Source: Pseudorhizobium xiangyangii (lineage in GTDB: Bacteria; Pseudomonadota; Alphaproteobacteria; Rhizobiales; Rhizobiaceae). From it: 64,000 nt of DNA. Under the pieces are notes generated by a model. It made no database searches. It was given only the letters and a program-made list of their open reading frames with translations, and was not told the DNA's origin. Made by a program: the position numbers and the translations under genes. Within the stretch, counting starts at the first letter, position 1; every line of letters starts with the position of its first letter. The stretch lies in assembly GCF_020531965.1 (NCBI RefSeq), contig NZ_JAJAWH010000004.1, positions 62,001 through 126,000 on the forward strand. The letters run 5' to 3'. Shown piece after piece: positions 24,619 to 32,673 of this stretch.

Positions 24619-25629
24619 ATGGTTTTCAACAAGGCACACCGGCCAGGGTTATTCCGGAGAACGCTGCTGACTGCAATCTTGCCGGCACTGGTATTTGCTA
24701 CCGCGACACCCACCGCAAGCTGGGCCCAGGAAGAGTATCCGACGCGCGAGATCACGCTGGTGCTGCCGTTCGGTCCAGGAGGGATCGCCGATATCACCTC
24801 ACGCGTCGTCGCCGATGCACTCGGGAAGAAGCTCGGCAAGCAGATCGTCATCATGAACCAGCCGGGAGCAGCCGGATCCGTTGCTGCGCGCGCCGCGCTC
24901 AATGCTCCTGCGGACGGCTATACCCTCGCCCTGCTTTCCAATGGGACGGCCATCAGCGTCCCTCTGTTCGAAAGCCTGCAGTTCGATCCGGTGAAAGATT
25001 TCGTGCCGGTATCAAGCCTTGCCTATTTCGACTTCGTCTTCGTGACCAAGGCGGGCGGCAAGTTCAAGTCGCTCGGTGATGTTCTGCAAGCAGCCAAGGC
25101 CGAACCGGGCGCCCTAAATGTCGGCACGATCACGGTCGGCAGCAGCCAGAACCTGGCAGCCGAACTGTTCATGTCCACCTCCGGTGCCGAGTTCACCATT
25201 GTCCCCTACAAGGCAACGCCGGACCTGCTGGTCGCTCTCCTCGGGGGCGAACTGGATGTCATCATCGACAGTCAGACGGCATTGAAGGCTTCACTCGAGC
25301 AGGGTCAGGCCTTGGCGCTTGCGTCCTCAGGTCCGACGCGCTCGAAGCTGCTGCCGGATCTCGCGACCGCACAGGAACAGGGTGTGGCAGAGTTCGACGT
25401 GACATCCTGGAATGCGATCTTCGCACCCGCAGGCACCCCGCAGGACGTGGTTGACAAGTTGAACGCGGCGCTTGTGGACGTTCTTGCAGATCCCGAAATC
25501 CAGAAGCGCTTCGCAGAACTCGGGGTGGAAGCGCGCTCGAGCACGCCTCAGGAGATTGGCGACCGTCTCGCATCCGACATCAACAAATGGGCGGATGTTA
25601 TTGATAAGGCGGGAATTCCAAAGCAGTAG
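24619..25629 (+). CDS. Tripartite tricarboxylate transporter-type solute-binding protein (TctC/Bug family)
   Basis: The 336-residue protein from the ATG at 24619 (strong RBS GGAGGAGGAAGAG) has a signal peptide ending near TASWA-QEEYP and the Bug-family signatures ITLVLPFGPGGIADITSRVV, NQPGAAGSVAARAA, ADGYTLALLSNG and IPYKAT-like VPYKATPDLLVALLGGELD. Such proteins bind carboxylates in the periplasm for a TctAB membrane pair. No tctA or tctB is nearby, so it is an orphan binding protein, possibly delivering the substrate of the LigI-like hydrolase or acting as a sensor. It ends at a terminator. Confidence 0.9.
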   Translation: MVFNKAHRPGLFRRTLLTAILPALVFATATPTASWAQEEYPTREITLVLPFGPGGIADITSRVVADALGKKLGKQIVIMNQPGAAGSVAARAALNAPADGYTLALLSNGTAISVPLFESLQFDPVKDFVPVSSLAYFDFVFVTKAGGKFKSLGDVLQAAKAEPGALNVGTITVGSSQNLAAELFMSTSGAEFTIVPYKATPDLLVALLGGELDVIIDSQTALKASLEQGQALALASSGPTRSKLLPDLATAQEQGVAEFDVTSWNAIFAPAGTPQDVVDKLNAALVDVLADPEIQKRFAELGVEARSSTPQEIGDRLASDINKWADVIDKAGIPKQ

Positions 25630-25676
25630 ACAGGTTGCAATGGTCCCAGGAGGGCGGCCGCAGTCGTCCTCAAACT

Positions 25677-25720
25677 GCCCGGAAGGTAGAAGCCCACCGG
25701 CTTGCCTTTCGGGCCTTTCC
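25677..25720. terminator. Bidirectional hairpin between tctC-like and second tetR genes
   Basis: GCCCGGAAGG pairs with CCTTTCGGGC (one G-U), with an inner AAGCC/GGCTT stem, followed by CTTTCC. It lies between the two converging genes. Confidence 0.6.
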
Positions 25721-25722
25721 GC

Positions 25723-26367
25723 TCAGCCGTAGATGCCCCGCACGAGCCGACGCACGGAGGCTTCGACCTTCTCCCAGTCCTTGTCGCTGCGCAGCGACAG
25801 GCCAGCGAACTCGCCCGTCGCAACAGCGGCGATCACCAGATGCTGGATTGCCGCAAAGAGAATGCCATTGACTGTCGACGCATCGATGCCCTTGGGCGGC
25901 GTCAGGCTTCCCCGCATCCGGTCGAGCCATTTGGCAAGCGCCTTCGAACGGGCCTCGGCCAGGCGCCGAACCTGCGGCGTATCCTTGGATACTTCCCACG
26001 CAATGACCTTGCAGACCAGCGGATCGTTTCTCAACGCCTCCATGTAGAGAAGCGCCAGCCGCTCCATCAGGTCGCCGTAGGTCAGAAGGAACATTCCCCC
26101 CGTGCATTCGGGAATGCGCTCCTTGACCCAGTCTCCGAGATCGGTTCCGATCGCATCGAGCAGCCCGTCCAATCCACCATAGTAACGGTATATCAATTGC
26201 TTGTCGCAGCCGGCTCGTCTTGCGATCGCATTGATCCCAAAGCCCTGGAAACCTTCCTCGGCCAAAAGATCGCGGGCCGCCCTGAAGATCGCACCCTCTG
26301 TGTGGGCACGGTTCTTGACGCGCTTCTCGGGTACGAACTGGTCTTGAGCTTCCTGCACTGCAAGCAT
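25723..26367 (-). CDS. TetR/AcrR family transcriptional regulator
   Basis: From the ATG at 26367 (GGAG eight bases upstream) it has 214 residues. The helix-turn-helix is seen in GAIFRAARDLLAEEGFQGFG and NAIARRAGCDKQLIYRYYGG (about 23-63). The rest is a helical effector domain with no recognisable specificity. It is downstream of the acyl-CoA dehydrogenase gene on the same strand (113 bases between), so control of that gene or of fatty-acid related functions is possible. An upstream in-frame start at 26442 lacks a ribosome binding site. Confidence 0.87.
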   Translation of the reverse strand: MLAVQEAQDQFVPEKRVKNRAHTEGAIFRAARDLLAEEGFQGFGINAIARRAGCDKQLIYRYYGGLDGLLDAIGTDLGDWVKERIPECTGGMFLLTYGDLMERLALLYMEALRNDPLVCKVIAWEVSKDTPQVRRLAEARSKALAKWLDRMRGSLTPPKGIDASTVNGILFAAIQHLVIAAVATGEFAGLSLRSDKDWEKVEASVRRLVRGIYG

Positions 26368-26480
26368 CGACGGCACTCCAACTATCCCTGCCGGATAATG
26401 CCCAGTGGCGACGGAAACAATCTGCCCGCACCGGCCATACACAGAAACCCGCAGGAATTATGCCCGTCGTGGCCGAGAGA

Positions 26481-28133
26481 TCAGGCTGCTGCCGGATAGA
26501 GAAGATCGATGATGTAGCCTGCGTCGAAGCGAGCATCGAGCATGCCGTAGGTCGAACGCCATCCGCCTGCGAGCCGCGTTTCCAGGAAGGCGTCGGCGAT
26601 CTTGCCGGCACCCAGCCGCGCCAGTTCGGCAGCGCCCGCTGCCAGAGCCAACTGCTCGACAAGCAGCCTTGCCGCACCCTCGTCCGTTTCGCAGAGCGCC
26701 ATTGCCGCCCGCAATACTTCTATGGTCTTGCGGCCCGATGCGCCCAGATCCCGTTCGAAACCGGCAAGCACGATATCGAAAAGGTCCTTGCCGCGCGACA
26801 GGACCCGCAGGACGTCAAGCGCCATGACATTGCCGGAGCCCTCCCAGATCGCGTTGACCGGCGCCTCGCGATAGTGGCGTGCCAGAGGCCGGTCTTCGAC
26901 GTATCCATTGCCGCCAAGGCATTCCATTGCCTCATAGATCAGCGAAGGAGCGATCTTGCAGTTCCAGTACTTGATCACCGGCGTCATGACACGGGCAAAG
27001 GCTGCGTCCGACGCACTGCTCGCCGCCCGGTCGAAAGCCTCCGAGAGGCGAAATGCCAGCGCCGTGGCTGCGGCCACATCAAGCGCCATGTCTGCCAGAA
27101 CCCGCGTCATCAGCGGCTGATCGACGAGGTTCTTGCCGAAAACGCTGCGGCCGCGGCAGTGATGCACGGCTTCGGCAAGCGAGGCCCGCATGATGCCCGC
27201 GGAGGCCAGGGCGCAATCGAGGCGCGTCAGCGTGACCATGTCGAGGATGGTGCGGATGCCGCCTCCAGGCTCGCCCAGAAGGTAGCCGAAAGCATCCGTG
27301 AACTCAACTTCCGACGATGCGTTCGAGCGATTGCCGAGCTTGTCCTTCAGGCGCTGGAACTCGAGGCCGTTGGCCGACCCATCCTCCAGCAGGCGCGGCA
27401 CCAGGAAGCAGCCGATACCCTCGTTGGTCTTGGCCAGCATGACGAAGGCGTCGCTCATCGGCGCGGACATGAACCATTTGTGGCCGGACAGGCGATAGAT
27501 GCCCTCGCCGACCCGCTCGGCGGTCGAGCGGTTGGCGCGGACGTCCGTGCCGCCCTGCTTCTCCGTCATGCCCATGCCGAGCGTGATCGCCGACTTCTGC
27601 AGGGCTGGACGGTTCGAGGAATCGTACTTGCGCGACAGGATTTTCGGCGCCCATTCCTTCTGCACCCGTGGCGATGCCATCAGGGCGGCGACGGAGGCGC
27701 TGGTCATCGTCAGCGGGCAGAGGTGGCCGGTTTCCAGCTGCGCCGAAAGATAGAAGCGCGTGGCACGGGCCTTGTGCTCGCTGCCCTTCGCTTCGGGAAT
27801 GCTTTCCCAGACAGACGAGTGCAGGCCGATCGACATCGACCGGCGCATGAGCGCATGCCAGGCCGGGTGGAACTCGACCACGTCCAGCCGTTCGCCCCGC
27901 GGTCCGTGCGTCCGCAGCTTCGGCACGCCCTCGTTCGCCATCCGCGCCAGTTCCTGCGCCTCGGGCGAGGTCACGTAATGGCCGATCGAATCGAACTCCT
28001 CACGCAGCGAGCGATGCAGTCCCGCGGTGAGGTCGACGACCAGCGGATCTGAGCGGTAGGCGTTGATGCCGGACCAGGGGTTTGGCTGGTTGAGTTCGGC
28101 AAGCTTTTGTTCGGTCCGGCTATTCTGTGTCAT
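26481..28133 (-). CDS. Acyl-CoA dehydrogenase, AidB-like
   Basis: The 550-residue flavoprotein has the AidB architecture: an N-terminal extension (about 1-180) ahead of the acyl-CoA dehydrogenase core, GMGMTEKQGGTDVRANRSTA (about 190-209), YRLSGHKWFMSAPMSDAFVM and RHYREAPVNAIWEGSGNVMA near the C-terminus, where the catalytic region and FAD adenine contacts lie. E. coli AidB is part of the adaptive response to alkylating agents and has weak isovaleryl-CoA dehydrogenase activity. No ada or alkB is seen here, so a DNA-protection role is unproven. It is divergent from pyrB. Confidence 0.88.
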   Translation of the reverse strand: MTQNSRTEQKLAELNQPNPWSGINAYRSDPLVVDLTAGLHRSLREEFDSIGHYVTSPEAQELARMANEGVPKLRTHGPRGERLDVVEFHPAWHALMRRSMSIGLHSSVWESIPEAKGSEHKARATRFYLSAQLETGHLCPLTMTSASVAALMASPRVQKEWAPKILSRKYDSSNRPALQKSAITLGMGMTEKQGGTDVRANRSTAERVGEGIYRLSGHKWFMSAPMSDAFVMLAKTNEGIGCFLVPRLLEDGSANGLEFQRLKDKLGNRSNASSEVEFTDAFGYLLGEPGGGIRTILDMVTLTRLDCALASAGIMRASLAEAVHHCRGRSVFGKNLVDQPLMTRVLADMALDVAAATALAFRLSEAFDRAASSASDAAFARVMTPVIKYWNCKIAPSLIYEAMECLGGNGYVEDRPLARHYREAPVNAIWEGSGNVMALDVLRVLSRGKDLFDIVLAGFERDLGASGRKTIEVLRAAMALCETDEGAARLLVEQLALAAGAAELARLGAGKIADAFLETRLAGGWRSTYGMLDARFDAGYIIDLLYPAAA

Positions 28134-28254
28134 GGAGCGCTTCTAGCCCGTTTCTCTGAAAAATGCATGAGGATGAACCGACTTTTCCCACCCATTCGCT
28201 TGCCCCCTTCCCAGCCAGTCATTATAGACGCGCGAACGCAAGCGGAGACGTCTC

Positions 28255-29196
28255 ATGGTCTTCTTCCCTCACCGCCACCTCCTCGGCATCAAGGGCCTCA
28301 CCGAACCGGACATCACCTTCCTTCTGGACAAGGCCGACGAGGCCGTCAAAATCAGCAGGCAGCGCGAAAAGAAGACGTCGACGCTACGCGGGCTGACGCA
28401 GATCAACCTGTTCTTCGAAGCATCCACGCGCACGCAGGCCTCGTTCGAGCTCGCCGGCAAGCGGCTGGGCGCGGATGTGATGAACATGTCCGTCGGCAAT
28501 TCGTCGGTGTCGAAGGGCGAAACGCTGATCGACACCGCGATGACGCTGAACGCGATGCGGCCGGATGTGCTCGTGCTTCGCCATTCCTCTGCGGGGGCTG
28601 CCGCGCTGCTGGCGCAGAAGGTCGCCTGCTCGGTGGTCAATGCCGGTGACGGCCAGCATGAACACCCGACGCAGGCGCTGCTGGACGCCCTCACGATCCG
28701 ACGGGCCAAAGGCAAGCTGTCGCGCATCATCGTCGCCATCTGCGGCGACGTACTGCATTCCCGCGTCGCGCGATCTAACATACTGCTTCTCAATGCAATG
28801 GGCGCACGCGTACGCGTCGTCGCACCCGCCACGCTCCTGCCCTCCGGCATCGCGCAGATGGGCGTCGAGGTCTTCCACTCTATGGAAGAAGGCCTGAAGG
28901 ATGCAGATGTCGTGATGATGCTGCGCCTGCAGCGTGAGCGCATGTCGGGCTCGTTCGTGCCTTCCGTACGCGAGTACTTCCACTTCTACGGCCTGGATGC
29001 CGAAAAGCTGAAGGCCGCGAAGGAGGATGCGTTGGTGATGCACCCCGGGCCGATGAACCGCGGCGTCGAGATCGCGTCGGAGGTCGCCGATGGGCCGCAG
29101 AGCGTGATCGAGAGCCAGGTCGAAATGGGGGTCGCGGTGCGGATGGCGGTGATGGAGACCCTTCTGACCTCGCATGATCACGGAGAACGCGCATGA
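28255..29196 (+). CDS. pyrB: Aspartate carbamoyltransferase catalytic subunit
   Basis: It condenses carbamoyl phosphate and aspartate in pyrimidine synthesis. The 313 residues contain the carbamoyl phosphate site [20 protein letters not shown] (about 53-72), [13 protein letters not shown], the [14 protein letters not shown] stretch (about 139-152), [13 protein letters not shown] and [12 protein letters not shown]. It lacks a pyrI regulatory partner, but the next gene encodes a defective dihydroorotase homologue, as in class A ATCases. The ATG of that gene overlaps its stop codon region by 4 bases. Confidence 0.96.
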   Translation: MVFFPHRHLLGIKGLTEPDITFLLDKADEAVKISRQREKKTSTLRGLTQINLFFEASTRTQASFELAGKRLGADVMNMSVGNSSVSKGETLIDTAMTLNAMRPDVLVLRHSSAGAAALLAQKVACSVVNAGDGQHEHPTQALLDALTIRRAKGKLSRIIVAICGDVLHSRVARSNILLLNAMGARVRVVAPATLLPSGIAQMGVEVFHSMEEGLKDADVVMMLRLQRERMSGSFVPSVREYFHFYGLDAEKLKAAKEDALVMHPGPMNRGVEIASEVADGPQSVIESQVEMGVAVRMAVMETLLTSHDHGERA

Positions 29197-30479
29197 GCCA
29201 TACCGTTCTCAAAAACGTCCGCATCATAGATCCGTCCCGCAATCTCGACGAAACCGGCACGATCGTGATCGGCGACGATGGCCGCATTCTCGCGGCCAGC
29301 AGCCAGGCCCAGAACCAGGGCACGCCGGACGGCGCAACGGTTCGCGATTGCAGAGGCCTCGTGGCTGTGCCCGGCCTCGTCGATGCCCGCGTCTATGTCG
29401 GCGAACCCGGCGCCGAGCATCGCGAAACGATAGAATCCGCCAGCCGCGCTGCGGCCGCGGGCGGCGTGACCTCCTTCATCATGATGCCGGACACAAACCC
29501 GGTGCTCGATGACATCGCGCTGGTGGAGTTCGTACAGAAGACGGCCCGCGACAAGGCGATCGTCAACGTGCATACGGCCGCCGCCCTGACAAAAGGGCTT
29601 GCCGGCCATGAGATGACGGAGATCGGGCTCCTTCAGGGTGCCGGCGCAGTCGCTTTCACCAATGGGCGCCACGGCCTGTCCGACTCGCTGCTTCTGCGCC
29701 GTGCCATGACCTATGCGCGCGAACTCGACGCCGTCATCTCGCTCGAGCTGCGCGAAAAATATCTCGGCAACGGCGTGATGAACGAGGGGCTGTTTGCCAG
29801 CTGGCTCGGTCTTTCGGGCGTGCCGAAGGAGGCCGAACTCATTCCGCTGGAGCGGGATCTCCGCATCGCCGGGCTGACACGGGCCAAATACCACGCGGCG
29901 AAGATCTCCGTGCCGGAATCCGCCGAGGCCATGCGGGTCGCGCGCAACCGCGGCGCCAACGTCACCTGCGGCATTTCGATCAACCACCTGTCGCTGAACG
30001 AGAACGACATCGGCGAGTATCGCACCTTCTTCAAGCTTTCGCCTCCCCTGCGCACGGAGGACGACCGTATGGGGATGGTCGAGGCGCTGGCCGACGGCAC
30101 GATCGATATCATCGTTTCGTCGCACGACCCCCAGGACGTCGACACAAAGCGCCTGCCCTTCGCCGACGCAGCCGACGGAGCCGTCGGCATGGAGACGATG
30201 CTTGCGGCAGCCCTGCGCCTGCACCATTCCGGCCAGGTGCCGCTGATGCGCCTGATCGATGCGATGTCGACGCGTCCAGCCCAGATCTTCGGGCTCGATG
30301 CCGGTACGCTGAAGCCAGGTTCGCGCGCCGATATCACGCTGGTCGATCTCGACGAGCCATGGCTGGTTGCCGAGGGAATGCTTCGCTCCCGGTCGAAGAA
30401 CACGCCGTTCGAGGATGCCCGCTTCTCCGGTCGCGCGGTCGCCACCTATGTCGGCGGCAAATGCGTCCACACCCTTTGA
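29193..30479 (+). CDS. Dihydroorotase-like protein lacking the metal ligands (PyrC', ATCase partner)
   Basis: The 428 residues have the fold and length of class I dihydroorotase, but every metal position that I can align is changed. The usual D-x-H-x-H-x-R-E-P-G reads [11 protein letters not shown] (about 63-73). The later His-containing HCED-like region reads SLELREKYL, the next expected histidine reads KYHAAKIS, and the T-D-H-A-P-H region reads VSSHDPQD. In Pseudomonas an inactive PyrC' is required to assemble ATCase dodecamers with PyrB. The 4-base overlap with pyrB supports the same role here. Calling it an active pyrC would be misleading; the working enzyme should be elsewhere in the genome. 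Confidence 0.9.
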   Translation: MSHTVLKNVRIIDPSRNLDETGTIVIGDDGRILAASSQAQNQGTPDGATVRDCRGLVAVPGLVDARVYVGEPGAEHRETIESASRAAAAGGVTSFIMMPDTNPVLDDIALVEFVQKTARDKAIVNVHTAAALTKGLAGHEMTEIGLLQGAGAVAFTNGRHGLSDSLLLRRAMTYARELDAVISLELREKYLGNGVMNEGLFASWLGLSGVPKEAELIPLERDLRIAGLTRAKYHAAKISVPESAEAMRVARNRGANVTCGISINHLSLNENDIGEYRTFFKLSPPLRTEDDRMGMVEALADGTIDIIVSSHDPQDVDTKRLPFADAADGAVGMETMLAAALRLHHSGQVPLMRLIDAMSTRPAQIFGLDAGTLKPGSRADITLVDLDEPWLVAEGMLRSRSKNTPFEDARFSGRAVATYVGGKCVHTL

Positions 30480-30491
30480 GGAGACAGGCCA

Positions 30492-31109
30492 GTGAATGAA
30501 TTGATGAACTGGCAGATCACCGGCCTTGTTGCGGTGGCAGCTGTCGTGCTCGGATATCTTCTTGGCTCGATACCCTTTGGGCTGATCCTGACCCGCATGG
30601 CCGGGCTGGGCGATATCCGCTCCATCGGGTCGGGAAATATCGGCGCCACCAACGTGCTTCGGACCGGCAACAAGAAGCTGGCGGCAGCCACTTTGCTTCT
30701 CGACGCCTTCAAGGCGACGGCTGCGGCTCTTGCAGGCTATTATATTGCAGGCCCGGAGGCTGGCCTCCTCGCCGGTTTCGCTGCCTTCCTCGGTCACCTG
30801 TTCCCGGTCTGGCTCGGCTTCAAGGGCGGCAAGGGTGTCGCCACCTATATCGGCGTGCTGCTGGGCGTCGCGCCGCTCTGGGTCCTCGTCTTTGCGGCGG
30901 TGTGGCTGGCGGTGGCCTTCATCAGCAAATACTCATCCTTGTCCGCATTGGTTGCAATGCTTGTGATTCCGGTTGCATTGTGGATAGTAGGCGAGGAAAA
31001 GATCGCGCTTATCATGGCGATCATGACCGTGGTCTCCTGGTGGCGGCACGAAACCAACATCAGACGGCTGCTGGCGGGGACGGAAGGCAAGATCGGCCAA
31101 AAGGGATAA
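30492..31109 (+). CDS. plsY: Glycerol-3-phosphate acyltransferase PlsY
   Basis: This inner-membrane enzyme acylates glycerol-3-phosphate from acyl-phosphate, the first step of phospholipid synthesis. The 205 residues have several membrane helices and the three PlsY motifs: GSIPFGLI with [16 protein letters not shown], the [14 protein letters not shown] loop, and the late [16 protein letters not shown]. The start is GTG at 30492 behind GAGGAGA; an in-frame ATG four codons later is possible. It follows pyrC' by 12 bases and precedes dprA by 2, so all are likely one transcript. Confidence 0.93.
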   Translation: MNELMNWQITGLVAVAAVVLGYLLGSIPFGLILTRMAGLGDIRSIGSGNIGATNVLRTGNKKLAAATLLLDAFKATAAALAGYYIAGPEAGLLAGFAAFLGHLFPVWLGFKGGKGVATYIGVLLGVAPLWVLVFAAVWLAVAFISKYSSLSALVAMLVIPVALWIVGEEKIALIMAIMTVVSWWRHETNIRRLLAGTEGKIGQKG

Positions 31110-31111
31110 CC

Positions 31112-32263
31112 ATGCCGGACGGCGGCGCAGGACGAACCGGAATTGCGCTGACCGAGAGGCAAAGGATCGCCTGGCTCCGCCTGATCCGCAGTGACAACGT
31201 CGGCCCGGCCACCTTCCGCGATCTCATCAATCACTTCGGATCCGCCGAGGCAGCGCTTTCCATGCTGCCGGAACTCTCGAACCGTGGCGGAGCCTCGCGC
31301 AGCATCAGGATCGCAACGGTCGAGGACGCCGAGCGCGAGCTGGAGACTGCCCGCCGCGCTGGCGCACGCTTCATCGGCATCGGCGAACCGGAATATCCGC
31401 CTGCACTGCGCCAGCTCGATGGCGCACCGCCCCTGCTTGCCGCCAAGGGAAACTCTTCGGCTACCGTCCAGCCATCCGTGGGGATCGTGGGATCCCGGAA
31501 CGCCTCGATCAGCGGCGCAAAGTTCGCTGCAATGGTCGCGCGTGACGTCGGCCGCGCCGGCTATACCGTGACCTCCGGCCTTGCCCGGGGCATTGACACG
31601 GCCGCGCACCGCGCCAGTCTCGATACGGGTACGATCGCCGTCCTCGCCGGCGGGCTCGACCAGCCCTATCCTCCCGAGAACATCCCGCTCATGGATGAGA
31701 TCACGAGGAGCAACGGTCTGGTCGTCACCGAGATGCCGTTCGGATGGGAACCGCGCGCCCGCGATTTTCCGCGGCGGAACCGGTTGATTGCCGGCATTTC
31801 CCTTGGTCTCGTCGTGGTCGAGGCCGCGCAAAAATCCGGCTCCCTCATCACCGCCCGAATGGCCAGCGACTACGGCAGGCTGGTTTTCGCCGTGCCCGGC
31901 TCTCCGCTCGATCCGCGCTGCCACGGCACGAACGCTCTTTTAAAGGACGGAGCGATCGTTACGACCGGTTCCGAGGATGTGCTTGATGCGCTTGCACCGC
32001 TCTCACGCATGGAACTGCCATCGGCGCATGTCATTGAGGAGCCTGAAAAGGAAAACGCTGACAGGGCTTTCCTGCCACCCGATGAGACCGAACGGGCGAC
32101 CATTGTTTCCGCCCTCGGACCGACACCCGTCGAGATCGACGACATCATCCGCCATACCGGGCTTCCGGCCGCCGCAGTCTATCTGGTTCTCCTGGAGATC
32201 GATCTTGCCGGGCGCCTATATCGTCACGCCGGTGGACTTGTTTCGCTCTCCATGGCCGATTGA
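31112..32263 (+). CDS. dprA: DNA processing protein DprA
   Basis: DprA binds incoming single-stranded DNA and loads RecA during transformation; it is widespread even in species not known to be competent. The 383 residues have an N-terminal SAM/helical region (about 10-75), a Rossmann-like core with SVGIVGSRNASISGAK, VTSGLARGIDTAAHRASL, AVLAGGLDQPYPPEN and FPRRNRLIAGIS, and a C-terminal winged-helix DML1-like domain (about 315-383). It starts 2 bases after plsY, and its last 48 bases overlap antisense with a small gene. Confidence 0.94.
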   Translation: MPDGGAGRTGIALTERQRIAWLRLIRSDNVGPATFRDLINHFGSAEAALSMLPELSNRGGASRSIRIATVEDAERELETARRAGARFIGIGEPEYPPALRQLDGAPPLLAAKGNSSATVQPSVGIVGSRNASISGAKFAAMVARDVGRAGYTVTSGLARGIDTAAHRASLDTGTIAVLAGGLDQPYPPENIPLMDEITRSNGLVVTEMPFGWEPRARDFPRRNRLIAGISLGLVVVEAAQKSGSLITARMASDYGRLVFAVPGSPLDPRCHGTNALLKDGAIVTTGSEDVLDALAPLSRMELPSAHVIEEPEKENADRAFLPPDETERATIVSALGPTPVEIDDIIRHTGLPAAAVYLVLLEIDLAGRLYRHAGGLVSLSMAD

Positions 32264-32434
32264 GCGCGGGCGGCGACCGGACTGGACATCGCCCGCTTCG
32301 ACATAGGCCATCTCAATAAGATAGCAGAGCATGTCGGCTCCTTGCTTGTGGGCCACCTGATGCAACTCACCAAGCATCTGGCGAATATAGGCGATGGCCT
32401 CTCCGTCCTCGGTGGTCTGATGTTCTGTTCCCAT
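32216..32434 (-). CDS. Small conserved rhizobial protein of unknown function
   Basis: From the ATG at 32434 (AGGA about 7 bases upstream) it has 72 residues: a polar start, then a helical IAYIRQMLGELHQVAHKQGA and DMLCYLIEMAYVEAGDVQSG. I recall similar short proteins in rhizobial genomes without assigned function. The C-terminal 16 codons overlap the 3' end of dprA on the other strand. It is divergent from topA with a 239-base AT-richer spacer that must hold both promoters. Confidence 0.65.
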   Translation of the reverse strand: MGTEHQTTEDGEAIAYIRQMLGELHQVAHKQGADMLCYLIEMAYVEAGDVQSGRRPRSIGHGERNKSTGVTI

Positions 32435-32673
32435 GATCCATCCTGTTGTGCTGGACCCCAGCAGAGGCACCGAAGCTTGCATTGGTTGCAGCAGGATAAT
32501 GCAGTTATCTAGAATTGCAACAGATAGAAAATCCCCTTTAGGTTGCATGTCGTTGCGCCGCCTAATTTGGCGCTGGCACTTGACCGCAGCCCAAAGGCCA
32601 TCCATGTCGGAGCCAACATTAGTCAGGGACCTTGGTATGTTCCGGACAACAGAACTCATCTTAGAGAAGCAAT

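Noticed and set aside
26460..28052. A 530-codon open frame opposite the acyl-CoA dehydrogenase gene
   Set aside because: Antisense shadow with arginine/histidine-rich composition and no family signature.
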